From assembly GCA_964601895.1 (NCBI GenBank), contig CAZROT010000003.1:62001-126000 (forward strand): DNA of 64,000 nucleotides, read 5' to 3'. Position numbers and translations under genes: made by a program. Of the stretch, positions 34,975 to 43,735 are shown piece by piece; the first letter of the stretch is position 1, and each line of letters opens with the position of its first letter. This DNA comes from CAZROT01 sp964601895. GTDB lineage: Bacteria > Pseudomonadota > Gammaproteobacteria > Enterobacterales > Enterobacteriaceae. The notes beneath the pieces are model-generated. The model worked only from the letters and a program-made list of their open reading frames with translations, was not told the DNA's origin and did no database searches.

Positions 34975-36345
34975 ATGTGCATAAATGAAATACGAAATTT
35001 ATTAAAGTTATCCATACCAATCATTATCGCGCAAATCTCCCAAACAGCGATGGGTGTTGTCGATACCATTATGGCCGGTTCAGTGAGCACCCTGGATATG
35101 GCCGCTGTTGCAATAGGAACCTCCATATGGTTACCGGCAATTCTTTTTGGCCATGGTTTATTACTGGCACTCACATCCGTAGTAGCACAATTAAATGGCT
35201 CTGAGCAACATGATAAAATCCCTCACCAGATACAACAGGGATTCTGGTTAGCACTGATTATTTCGATGTTAATAATGGGATTAATCTACAACAGCGGACT
35301 TCTGATTGATTATATACCCAATATAGATCCTCTGCTGGCAGAGAAAACCAAAGCCTTTCTTCATGCCATTTTCTGGGGTGCACCAGGTTATTTATTCTTT
35401 CAGGTATTACGCAATCAATGTGAAGGCTTATCAAAAACCTGGCCTGGTATGCTGACAGGCTTCATCGGACTGTTAATCAATATACCCATCAATTACATTT
35501 TCATTTATGGTAAATTAGGTGCCCCTGCATTAGGTGGAGTTGGTTGTGGTATTGCCACCGCCTCAGTTTACTGGATTATGTTTCTGCTTATCGCCTGGTA
35601 TGTAAAGCGGGCCCGTTTATTAAGAAATACTATTCCCAAAAGTCGCATACCAGCTCCCCCTGAATGGAAGACGTTAAAGCGCTTAATAGATCTTGGTCTG
35701 CCGATTGCACTGGCATGGTTTTTTGAAGTAACGCTGTTCGCTGTCGTGGCATTACTGGTATCGCAGCTTGGCGTGATTGCCGTGGCAGGACATCAGATAG
35801 CACTTAACTTTAGTGCATTAATTTTTATGCTACCCATGTCACTCAGTGTTGCCGCTACCATCAGAGTCAGCCATCGTCTGGGTGAAGGGTCAGTAGTCAA
35901 TGCCAGAATTTCTGCCCTGATGAGTCTGCTTATCGGATTTATCCTTGCCTGTTTTACAACGATATTTATAGTTATTTTTCGCGAACATATTATTGTACTG
36001 TACAATCCGACTCCGGCTGTAGCAGCAGTTGCATCAGATCTCATGCTGCTGGCTGCCATATATCAGCTCTCCGATGCCATACAAACCATTGGCAGCGGTA
36101 TTCTGCGTGGGTATAAAGATACCCGTTCCATTTTTTTCATCACCTTTACGGCCTACTGGATTCTGGGTTTACCCAGTGGGTATATCCTGGCCCTGACAGA
36201 CTACGTGGTACCCGCCATGGGTGCTGGCGGTTTCTGGATTGGTTTTATTATTGGTTTAACTGCCGCTGCTATCATGACGACGTGTCGTATTTATTGGCTG
36301 CAAAAACAACCACCGGCACGCATACTACAACGTTCCTCGCAATAA
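34975..36345 (+). CDS. mdtK: multidrug efflux MATE transporter MdtK (NorM)
   Basis: A 456-residue, 12-helix inner-membrane antiporter. The family blocks PIIIAQISQTAMGVVDTIMAG, AAVAIGTSIWLPAILFGHGL, WGAPGYLFFQVLRNQCEGLSKT and GSGILRGYKDTRSIFFITF are nearly identical to E. coli MdtK. I start at the ATG at 34975 because AAGGT lies 4 bases upstream and the length then matches; an in-frame ATG at 34960 has no ribosome-binding site. Substrates of E. coli MdtK include fluoroquinolones and cationic drugs. Confidence 0.96.
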   Translation: MCINEIRNLLKLSIPIIIAQISQTAMGVVDTIMAGSVSTLDMAAVAIGTSIWLPAILFGHGLLLALTSVVAQLNGSEQHDKIPHQIQQGFWLALIISMLIMGLIYNSGLLIDYIPNIDPLLAEKTKAFLHAIFWGAPGYLFFQVLRNQCEGLSKTWPGMLTGFIGLLINIPINYIFIYGKLGAPALGGVGCGIATASVYWIMFLLIAWYVKRARLLRNTIPKSRIPAPPEWKTLKRLIDLGLPIALAWFFEVTLFAVVALLVSQLGVIAVAGHQIALNFSALIFMLPMSLSVAATIRVSHRLGEGSVVNARISALMSLLIGFILACFTTIFIVIFREHIIVLYNPTPAVAAVASDLMLLAAIYQLSDAIQTIGSGILRGYKDTRSIFFITFTAYWILGLPSGYILALTDYVVPAMGAGGFWIGFIIGLTAAAIMTTCRIYWLQKQPPARILQRSSQ

Positions 36346-36720
36346 ACGAAAAATTGTTTTTATCTTACTGATTAACTGTATAGGATTTTTTATCTTTACA
36401 GCCATTGATACAGTGAATTTTTATCAGATAAAACAAATTGTTATAGTATCAATACGGGAACGATATTTAAGCCTGGTTTTATTGACTGCAGTCATTTAAA
36501 AAATCACTCTGCACAACTACAAAAAATAATTTTAAAAAACTGTTTTTTTTCCTTGCCAGCTGCCAGTCAGCTGGGTACTATTCCGAGCTGTTTTTGCTGA
36601 CTGTAATGATTTCATATCATTGCAGGCTACTTCCAGCGTATAGCCCGTTAACCCCATAATGTAGTGGAGTTATCATATGTATCTAGCAGGAAGACAGTAG
36701 AACTAAAATTAAGTCGTCGC
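36346..36720. other. 375-bp gap between mdtK and tRNA-Val
   Basis: AT-rich. E. coli has ydhQ here; I see no trace of it. The end of the gap must contain the tRNA promoter, but no clean -35/-10 pair stands out. CTGCCAGTCAGCTGGG around 36560 contains short inverted repeats only. Confidence 0.3.
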
Positions 36721-36797
36721 ACGTCCGTAGCTCAGCTGGTTAGAGCACCACCTTGACATGGTGGGGGTCGGTGGTTCAAGTCCACTCGGACGTACCA
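36721..36797 (+). tRNA. valV: tRNA-Val (anticodon GAC)
   Basis: A complete 77-nt tRNA. The acceptor stem ACGTCCG pairs with CGGACGT. The anticodon loop TTGACAT has GAC at 36755-36757 and is flanked by CCACC/GGTGG. The T arm is GGTTCAAGTCC, and CCA is encoded at 36795-36797. The first pair is A1-T72, where E. coli valV/valW has G1-C72. Between mdtK and lpp, as in E. coli, but with one copy visible instead of two. Confidence 0.95.
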
Positions 36798-37111
36798 TAT
36801 TTGCGTTATTGATTGCTTATCGTAGCGTGAATTATTTTTATTTCCTGCCCTTTTCCTGTAGGTTTTTTTACTTTTTTCTGAAAAGTTTTTTTAAACTGCA
36901 GTTATACTATTAATTATTGTACAGATTAAAACAATTATTCGTTACGCGATGCAGTCATGACGTTTTCTTAAAAATTCTGTAAAACGCGGCGTTTCTTTGA
37001 GCTATCGATTAAAATAAAGTGTTATTACGCATAAAATGTATTCTCTTTCGAAAAACCTTTGTGTAATCTTGTCAGGCTACACAGCATTAACTTAATCTAG
37101 AGGATGTTATA
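36798..37111. other. 314-bp gap between tRNA-Val and lpp
   Basis: Contains the lpp promoter and leader in its last 75 bp (listed separately). The remainder is AT-rich with no gene or repeat that I can support. Confidence 0.35.
37041..37069 (+). promoter_or_regulatory. lpp promoter
   Basis: TTCTCT (37041-37046), a 17-bp spacer ending CTTTGTG, and TAATCT (37064-37069) closely follow the E. coli lpp promoter (TTCTCA...CTTTGTGTAATACT). The leader then carries GGCTACA and AATCTAGAGG before the ATG, again as in E. coli. Confidence 0.8.
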
Positions 37112-37351
37112 ATGAATCGTACTAAACTTGTGCTTGGCGCAGTGATTATGGCTTCTACCCTGCTTGCTGGTTGTTCAAAGGGCAAAACAGATAAAGTATC
37201 TTCTGATTCTCAAGCTCAGACCGTAAATGCAAAAGTTGATCAAATAAGCAACGACATGAATGCACTTCGCTCTGAAGTTGAAGCAGTCAGAAGTGATGCA
37301 GCACGTGCTAATAGCCGCCTTGATAATATGGCTCATCAATACAAGAAATAA
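37112..37351 (+). CDS. lpp: murein (Braun) lipoprotein Lpp
   Basis: 79 residues. A lipoprotein signal peptide ends in the lipobox LLAGC (Cys21), which LspA cleaves and Lgt/Lnt modify. The mature part is the trimeric coiled coil with heptads VNAKVDQISNDMNALRSEV and AARANSRLDNMA. The C-terminal YKK ends in the lysine that L,D-transpeptidases link to peptidoglycan; E. coli has YRK. It is one residue longer than E. coli Lpp. The TCTAGAGG ribosome-binding site is conserved. Confidence 0.98.
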   Translation: MNRTKLVLGAVIMASTLLAGCSKGKTDKVSSDSQAQTVNAKVDQISNDMNALRSEVEAVRSDAARANSRLDNMAHQYKK

Positions 37352-37379
37352 TCATCTTAATTTAATGTCGTGATTATCC

Positions 37380-37407
37380 ATGCCAGTCATTTCTACATGC
37401 CTGGCAT
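37380..37407 (+). terminator. probable lpp terminator hairpin
   Basis: ATGCCAG (37380-37386) and CTGGCAT (37401-37407) form a perfect 7-bp stem 28 bp after the lpp stop, followed by TATTTATAT. The U-tract is interrupted, so efficiency is uncertain. Confidence 0.45.
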
Positions 37408-37459
37408 TATTTATATAAATTAATCAGCACCATTATGACATACCCAAAGCAGGCCTTTT

Positions 37460-37497
37460 ATCATAGAATTAGCACGATTTTTGTGCATTACTATGAT
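37460..37497. repeat. imperfect palindrome with two paired blocks
   Basis: The outer arms ATCATAG/CTATGAT (37460-37466 and 37491-37497) and the inner arms GCAC/GTGC (37472-37475 and 37483-37486) are both perfect and separated by a small internal loop. This could be a stem-loop RNA or an operator; no T-tract follows. Confidence 0.45.
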
Positions 37498-37888
37498 GTT
37501 ATCAATCAGTATTTTTTGCATTAACCCGCCGTAATCATCAAATATCCATCATCACAATTGAGCATTATCCAGCTGCTAATGTTAGCACCTGCCGATAAAG
37601 CAGCAGCGTACTTTATTATTAGTACCTTAATGATTTCAACGCGTTTATAATCGATGTGACCAGACTAGCGCACAACCAACCACAGTAGCTTTTCGCAATT
37701 CATGACAGAATTTGAAACAGAAAAATTTAGAACAATTAAGAAAGATAATAAAATTTCAACCCTAGTCAGCTTACTTTATGATTATTAATAAAATTAATAA
37801 AAATAAACTCTACTATTTACAGTAAATATACTGCAGTGTACCATCGCTGAAGTGTACTGAATATCTTCTGTCGGATCAGGAGTGGTTT

Positions 37889-39133
37889 ATGTCAGTGGCC
37901 TTCATCCGTCCTGTTACACGACCTTCTATTACTGGTGGTACCATGATAGTTGCAGGTACTGCTGTTGGTGCAGGAATGTTTTCTATTCCTGTTATCACTG
38001 CCGGGGTATGGTATAGCGGCTCCATAATACTTCTGATCTATACCTGGTTTAGTATGCTGATTTCCGGATTAATGATCCTGGAAGCTACTCTTCATTACCC
38101 AAAGGGCGCCAGCTTTCACACCACAGTTAAAGACTTGCTTGGCCGCAGATGGAGCTTTGTTAATGGCCTTAGCATTATTTTCGTACTTTACATCTTAACT
38201 TATGCTTACATTTCTGCCTGCAGTTCGGTAATTACACACACGCTTGGAAAAATAATTACCATTGATCAACGCGTAGCAGGACTGATTTTTACTGCAATCA
38301 TTGCCCTTGCCGTCTGGTCATCCACTCGCGCAGTAGATCGCTTAAGCACTATTTTGATAGGTGGCATGATTATTACTTTTTTCATGTCAGTAGGGGATAT
38401 GTTTATCCAGGTAAAACCAGATATCCTGTTTGATAGTGCAGACAGCGAGGCCAGTTATTTACCCTACGCGCTTGCTGCCCTGCCATGGCTGCTGACCTCA
38501 TTTGGCTACCATGGCAACGTTCCAGGACTGGTAAAATATTATAATAAAGAAAGCCAGCCTGTAGTTTACAGTCTGCTGTACGGCACATTGATAACACTGA
38601 CTATTTACATCCTATGGCAATATGTTATTCAGGGAAATATTCCACGTAATGCATTCAGGAAGGTTATTGCTGATGGTGGTAATATTGGCACCCTGCTACA
38701 GCAAATGGGAACTATTTTACATAGTCAAATCACCAGCCAGCTACTGGATAGCTTTTCCTATATGGCACTTACCAGTTCGTTTCTCGGCGTTTCTCTTGGC
38801 CTGTTTGACTACATTGCTGATTTTTTTCAATTCAGCGACAATGCTGCTGGTAGAGCCCAGTCAGCACTGATGACATTTATACCACCGGCAATAGGAGCAG
38901 TGCTCTCACCCGACGGTTTTCTCTATGCTATTGGTTTTGCAGGCCTGGCTGGGACAATCTGGGCTGTTATTGTTCCTGCTTTAATGGTAAAAACAAGCCG
39001 TCGTCGATTTCCACCAACTGATTATCAGGCTCCAGGTGGAAATTTTATGATACATTTTATTATTATCTTTGGTGTTATAAATGCCGTAGCGCATGTGGCC
39101 AATTTATTTGGGTGGTTACCACATTATCACTAA
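37889..39133 (+). CDS. mtr: aromatic amino-acid permease (Mtr/TnaB type)
   Basis: A 414-residue, 11-helix inner-membrane symporter of the hydroxy/aromatic amino-acid permease family. It aligns along its length with E. coli Mtr: GGTMIVAGTAVGAGMFSIPV, SGLMILEATLHY, GLSIIFVLYILTYAYISA, SFGYHGNVPGLVKYY, SSFLGVSLGLFDYIADFF and the C-terminal IVPALMVKTSRRRF. High-affinity tryptophan uptake is likely. TnaB is an alternative; no tnaA is nearby. It may compensate for limited aromatic synthesis, but that is inference. AGGAG precedes the ATG. Confidence 0.88.
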   Translation: MSVAFIRPVTRPSITGGTMIVAGTAVGAGMFSIPVITAGVWYSGSIILLIYTWFSMLISGLMILEATLHYPKGASFHTTVKDLLGRRWSFVNGLSIIFVLYILTYAYISACSSVITHTLGKIITIDQRVAGLIFTAIIALAVWSSTRAVDRLSTILIGGMIITFFMSVGDMFIQVKPDILFDSADSEASYLPYALAALPWLLTSFGYHGNVPGLVKYYNKESQPVVYSLLYGTLITLTIYILWQYVIQGNIPRNAFRKVIADGGNIGTLLQQMGTILHSQITSQLLDSFSYMALTSSFLGVSLGLFDYIADFFQFSDNAAGRAQSALMTFIPPAIGAVLSPDGFLYAIGFAGLAGTIWAVIVPALMVKTSRRRFPPTDYQAPGGNFMIHFIIIFGVINAVAHVANLFGWLPHYH

Positions 39134-39628
39134 TTTTTTATCCCACTTTATCTGCAGAAACAGAATATAACCTGCTAATAACAGTACTGTCATACATTGA
39201 GTGGTTATAAAGCAGAAAAACCTGTTATCTGACGTGAACATTGATCTGAAAAAATATCAGGAAACAGAAAACCGCTTATTACCAGCTACGCTGTTGATAA
39301 CAACAGATGCAAAACAGGGCACGGGTTTATACAGGCAAGGCAATCTGTTATTCAGTAGCGCAGTGCACGGCAAAGCATCATACACAATTCACTGAATTAT
39401 ATTCAGAAAACTATCGTTATGCATTTAAAGCATTAAACACATTAAAGCAAAATATAAAAAGCTGGTGATATTAGCGGGTAATCTTAACAACAGATTGTAC
39501 TAACGTTAATGTGTTATACACCTCATTTTCTAAAAAAAATATAATCAAAAATTGATTGCATCGATGGTTAATCTTATCATGTAAAATACAGCCTTTTGGA
39601 ACAACCTCATATAATAAGGGAAAACAAC
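39134..39628. other. 495-bp gap between the permease and SAM-hydrolase-like genes
   Basis: Contains only a GTG-started 64-codon frame (39201-39395) without a clear ribosome-binding site or recognisable family. The rest is AT-rich. A decayed gene is possible. AAGGGA precedes the downstream ATG. Confidence 0.35.
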
Positions 39629-40567
39629 ATGAAATATAGCAAATATATTTTGCTAGGTTTTTTTGCGTCATTAATCTCACTATTTTCAAATAATATAACC
39701 GCCACCAGCCATCACCAGGAACAACAACAAAGTTCCGCACTGGTGATAATGAGTGACTTTGGCATCAATGATGGTGCCGTAGCATCAATGAAAGGAGTAT
39801 CTTACGGTGTAAATTCCGAAATAAAATTATTTGATCTCACTCATGGCATCACACCATTTAATATCTGGGAAGGCGGATACCGGCTTTATCAGGTTATTAA
39901 TTTCTGGAAAAAAGGGACTGTTTTTGTCAGCGTTATCGATCCCGGTGTTGGAACTCAAAGAACATCTATTGTTGCCAGAAGTAAAAGCGGGCACTATTTC
40001 GTCAATCCTAATAATGGATTATTAACTCTGATTGATGATGCTATCGGTATTGAAGAAATTCGCATTATTGATGAAAAAACTAACAGACTACCATTCTCTT
40101 ATGATTCTTACACTTTTCATGGCCGGGATTTGTACATATATACAGGTTCAAGACTGGCCTCCAATATTATTACCTTTGAACAAGTTGGCGCAATTCTACC
40201 GCTCAATCAATTAATCAAAATTCCTTACCAAAAACCAGCAATAGAAAAAAACACAGTAACTGGTATGATTCCGGTTATTGATGTTAATTATGGCAATGTC
40301 TGGACTAATATTCCGGATAAACTATTTAATAAACTTAATCCGCAACCTGGAAAGAAGTTTTCCGTAAAAATTCGCAAAAATAATACCGTAATATATAGCA
40401 ATGACTTACCCTACCAGAATACGTTTAATAATGTTCCTCCCGGGCAGGAACTCATTTATATAAACAGCCTGATGGAAGTCTCATTTGCTATTAATGTGGG
40501 TAATTTCTCTAAAAAGAACAACGTATTTTCTGGTACTGAATGGACTGTAGAAATAACTCCTGAGTAA
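39629..40567 (+). CDS. exported SAM hydroxide adenosyltransferase / SAM hydrolase family protein (DUF62)
   Basis: 312 residues from the ATG at 39629, chosen for AAGGGA upstream and because it exposes a signal peptide (residues about 1-25, hydrophobic LLGFFASLISLF). The mature part has the S-adenosyl-L-methionine hydrolase (adenosine-forming) signatures in order. These are MSDFGINDGAVASMKGV, DLTHGI, SVIDPGVGTQR, FVNPNNGLLTL and the catalytic-region TFHGRDLYIYTGSRLA. A C-terminal beta domain (residues about 190-312) follows. The family cleaves SAM to adenosine and methionine or, in halogenase relatives, adds halide. An exported form is odd because SAM is cytosolic. It stands alone between long gaps. 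Confidence 0.85.
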   Translation: MKYSKYILLGFFASLISLFSNNITATSHHQEQQQSSALVIMSDFGINDGAVASMKGVSYGVNSEIKLFDLTHGITPFNIWEGGYRLYQVINFWKKGTVFVSVIDPGVGTQRTSIVARSKSGHYFVNPNNGLLTLIDDAIGIEEIRIIDEKTNRLPFSYDSYTFHGRDLYIYTGSRLASNIITFEQVGAILPLNQLIKIPYQKPAIEKNTVTGMIPVIDVNYGNVWTNIPDKLFNKLNPQPGKKFSVKIRKNNTVIYSNDLPYQNTFNNVPPGQELIYINSLMEVSFAINVGNFSKKNNVFSGTEWTVEITPE

Positions 40568-41032
40568 CTAACATCTACCAGCAAGCATGCCGGGAGCCTG
40601 TATTTACCATCAGAGCACAGATGATAAAATAAAAAAGCGATTGTCATGCTTATTGTTACACCACTGATAATCAGGCCAGTATTCTTTTGAATACTGGCGC
40701 AAAATGCCTGAATTATCAGGTCATCGACTTTCTGCTTATCTTCTATAAAAACCATACTAAAATTGAATAATGCCCCTTTTGATTTTGCCGTGAAAACATT
40801 AAATAACATTAATAAATCATATTTAATCATTAATTTTCATTAAAATTTCAGCCGAAATTGCTCGCATTCTACTAATAATTCAGGTAGTCTCACGTTTTTT
40901 GGGTTTTCTGCGTATATTGATGAAGCCTGATGTAACCGTATTATTAAAAATTACGATGATAGCCCGGAACTGTAAACTATCAGATTAAGCACAATATCAC
41001 CGTCAAGTAATACAGGAGAAGCTCAACTAGCA
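40568..41032. other. 465-bp gap upstream of mepS
   Basis: No supported gene. Short inverted repeats such as CGTA...TACG near 40936 are weak. An AGGAG lies 13 bases before the mepS ATG. Probably the mepS promoter region plus eroded sequence. Confidence 0.3.
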
Positions 41033-41626
41033 ATGGCACAATTTCCAACTGTTATAAAATGCCTGTTACAGGTTGTTCCCCTGCTTTCAGCTGCGGCTGT
41101 GCTATCAGCATGCAGTTCGACACCTGCTGAAACCCTGCAAAATACAAAAACTGAAAATCGCACAATTCATCGTAGTGATGGACTACTTTTGCAGACATCG
41201 CAAAATAAGCTCAACGCCATACTCCATCATGCTGATATCAAATCGAAAATTTTACAGCAATACGCAAACTGGAAAGGTGTACGCTATTCCATGGGTGGCA
41301 ACAGTAAACGCGGCGTTGATTGCTCAGCTTTTGTTCAGCTTACTTTTCGTGAACAGTTTGATATGTATTTACCACGCTCTACGTGGAAGCAGCAGGATGT
41401 TGGTAAAAAAATACAACGCGTTAAGCTGCGTGCCGGAGACCTGGTGCTATTTCAGGCAGGCCCTACAGGGCGGCACATTGGTATATCTTTAGGTGATGAT
41501 CAGTTTGTTCATGCTTCAACTCACCGTGGAGTAATAGTATCCAGCCTCAAAGAAGGCTACTGGAATAAACGTTTTTATACAGCACGACGGGTGCTAAATA
41601 ACAAAACGTTTAATATTGATAGCTAA
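41033..41626 (+). CDS. mepS: murein DD-endopeptidase MepS (Spr), NlpC/P60 lipoprotein
   Basis: A 197-residue outer-membrane lipoprotein. The signal peptide ends in the lipobox LSAC (about residue 27). The NlpC/P60 domain has the nucleophile in GVDCSAFVQ, the histidine in GRHIGISLGDDQFVHAS, and the blocks WKGVRYSMGGNSKRG and LPRSTWKQQ. It cleaves D-Ala-mDAP crosslinks to let peptidoglycan grow. E. coli MepS has 188 residues. As in E. coli it precedes yejA; the intervening rtn is absent. Confidence 0.96.
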   Translation: MAQFPTVIKCLLQVVPLLSAAAVLSACSSTPAETLQNTKTENRTIHRSDGLLLQTSQNKLNAILHHADIKSKILQQYANWKGVRYSMGGNSKRGVDCSAFVQLTFREQFDMYLPRSTWKQQDVGKKIQRVKLRAGDLVLFQAGPTGRHIGISLGDDQFVHASTHRGVIVSSLKEGYWNKRFYTARRVLNNKTFNIDS

Positions 41627-41890
41627 CCTGCTGTTAATTAGTATGAAATCATTACTCATCGCAACAATAGTCACACAGACAGTATCATGCTGATATAAAA
41701 AAATATCCCCATGTCAGCAACGCAGTCAAAGAAGGGTTAAACATTCCCCCTTCTGCATTACAGGTATTTTATAGCCCCGAAGCGCAAATATACCATTACA
41801 AATAATTTCCACTCATGCACACGACCCTATACGATAATAGCGCCTGTGATATTTTCTCTGACTCTCACTGCACAATAATAACAAATCTAA

Positions 41891-43717
41891 ATGATAAATA
41901 AGATTTTTTATAAAAAATTACCCATTATTCTTTTCCTGTTTTCATTACTACCAGCAGGAGCAAAAGCTGAAGTTATTCATGAAATCACTGCTTTTTCCCT
42001 GTCTGGCCAGCCCAAATATATAGCCGGTTTTACCCATTTTGATTATGTGAATCCCAAAGCGCCCAAACAAGGGCACGTGACCTTATCAGCGTCAGGTACT
42101 TTTGACAATTTTAACTGTTACAGCTTACGTGGTAATCCTGCAGTACGCACGGAACAACTTTACGACACACTGTTTACGCCCTCAGATGATGAAGTCGCCA
42201 GCTACTATCCCTTAATCGCAACATCCGCACGTTATCCTGATAATTATCATTGGCTCGAAATCACACTCAATCCTCTTGCCCGTTTTCATGATGGCACTCC
42301 TGTTACCGCACAGGATGTCAGTTTTAGCTTTAAAAAATTTATGACCGAAGGCATGCCGCAATTTAGAATGAAACTCAACGGCGTTGAAATTAAGATCCTG
42401 TCACGTCTCAGCGTGCGTTTTGAATTTGTGCAACCAGATAGAAATAAAATATTCAGCCTGATTAGCCTCCCTGTCATCCCAGCGCATTTCTGGAAAAATC
42501 ATAAACTGAGCGATCCACTGACAATTCCTCCCATAGGGAGTGGCCCATGGCGCATCAGCGATTATCGCATGGGGCAGTATCTTACCTATCAACGGGTAAA
42601 AGACTACTGGGCTGCAATGCTACCGGCTAACCGTGGACGTTATAACTTCGACAGTATCCGGTACGATTATTATCTGGATGACCATATGGCACTGGAAGCC
42701 TTTAAGTCAGGTGCTGTTGACTTGCGTGAAGAGCATTCTCCCAAAACCTGGGCAACACACTATCAGGGGAAATCTTTTGCCAGGAACCTGATAATTACAG
42801 AGGCCTTGCCGGATAACGCTGCACAGAATACGCTCTGGCTGGCATTCAATATGCGACGCTCGCTGTTTCAGGATGGCAGGGTGCGTCAGGCACTGACACT
42901 GGCCTTTGATTTTAACTGGATGAACAGGGTATTTTATTACAACAGCTGGCAGCGTACTGACAGTTTTTTCCAGAATACTCAGTATGCTGCCAGAAGTATG
43001 CCCAGTAGCGCTGAACTTGCCTGGCTGACACCACTAAAAAATGACATTCCCACCGAAGTATTCACAAAAATATGGCACCCTCCTCATACCGACGGCAGTG
43101 GTAACAATCGTGCAAATCTTCTACAGGCCAGAACATTACTGCAACAGGCTGGCTGGGAAATCAAAAATCAACGCCTGATACAGAATAAAACCGGGCAGGC
43201 TTTCACGTTTGAATTACTACTGCCTGCGGGTGGTGACTTTCAGTACGCTTTACCTTTCCAGCGTCATTTACAACGGCTGGGGATAACCATGAATATCCGT
43301 GAAGTTGACCGTGCTCAATTTTCAAGACGCCTGCGCAGCCATGATTTTGATATGTTGCCTAAAATCTACACGGCTTTTACGCTACCACACCAGAATCTGC
43401 AAATGGTATGGAGTTCAACAGATATTAACTCTGCCTATAACAGTACTGGAATTCAGAACAAGGCAATTGATACACTGATTAATGCCATAATCAAACATCA
43501 GGATAATCCTGATACCTTGCTTACTCTTGGCCGCGCATTAGACAGGGTACTGACCTGGAATAATCTGATGATTCCTGTGTGGTATTCAAGTTTTATCCGT
43601 ATCGCTTACTGGAACAAGTTTTCCATGCCCGCCATCCGCCCCATTTACTCATCAGGATTTGATAACTGGTGGATAGATGTGCACAAAATAACACGCCTGT
43701 CAGAAGATAGTCGTTAA
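41891..43717 (+). CDS. yejA: oligopeptide/microcin C ABC transporter substrate-binding protein YejA
   Basis: A 608-residue periplasmic SBP family 5 protein. The signal peptide (about 1-26, ending KAE) is followed by the HFDYVNPKAPKQGHVTLSASGTFDNFNCY block typical of YejA. Then come RTEQLYDTLF, the HDGTPVTAQDVSFSF block of peptide-binding proteins, and PAIRPIYSSGFDNWWID near the C-terminus. YejABEF imports peptides and microcin C in E. coli. First of the yejABEF operon; a GGGG-rich ribosome-binding site for yejB overlaps its end. Confidence 0.96.
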   Translation: MINKIFYKKLPIILFLFSLLPAGAKAEVIHEITAFSLSGQPKYIAGFTHFDYVNPKAPKQGHVTLSASGTFDNFNCYSLRGNPAVRTEQLYDTLFTPSDDEVASYYPLIATSARYPDNYHWLEITLNPLARFHDGTPVTAQDVSFSFKKFMTEGMPQFRMKLNGVEIKILSRLSVRFEFVQPDRNKIFSLISLPVIPAHFWKNHKLSDPLTIPPIGSGPWRISDYRMGQYLTYQRVKDYWAAMLPANRGRYNFDSIRYDYYLDDHMALEAFKSGAVDLREEHSPKTWATHYQGKSFARNLIITEALPDNAAQNTLWLAFNMRRSLFQDGRVRQALTLAFDFNWMNRVFYYNSWQRTDSFFQNTQYAARSMPSSAELAWLTPLKNDIPTEVFTKIWHPPHTDGSGNNRANLLQARTLLQQAGWEIKNQRLIQNKTGQAFTFELLLPAGGDFQYALPFQRHLQRLGITMNIREVDRAQFSRRLRSHDFDMLPKIYTAFTLPHQNLQMVWSSTDINSAYNSTGIQNKAIDTLINAIIKHQDNPDTLLTLGRALDRVLTWNNLMIPVWYSSFIRIAYWNKFSMPAIRPIYSSGFDNWWIDVHKITRLSEDSR

Positions 43718-43735
43718 GGGGGATATCTGAAGACT

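Larger units (their letters stand above)
37352..37888. other. 537-bp gap between lpp and the permease gene
   Basis: Holds the lpp 3' hairpin and an imperfect palindrome (37460-37497), then AT-rich sequence. pykF, which follows lpp in E. coli, is not present. The end of the gap has the AGGAG ribosome-binding site of the permease. Confidence 0.4.

Noticed and set aside
39201..39395. 64-codon frame between the permease and SAM-hydrolase-like genes
   Set aside because: GTG start without a clear Shine-Dalgarno and no recognisable family; kept only as a note on the gap.
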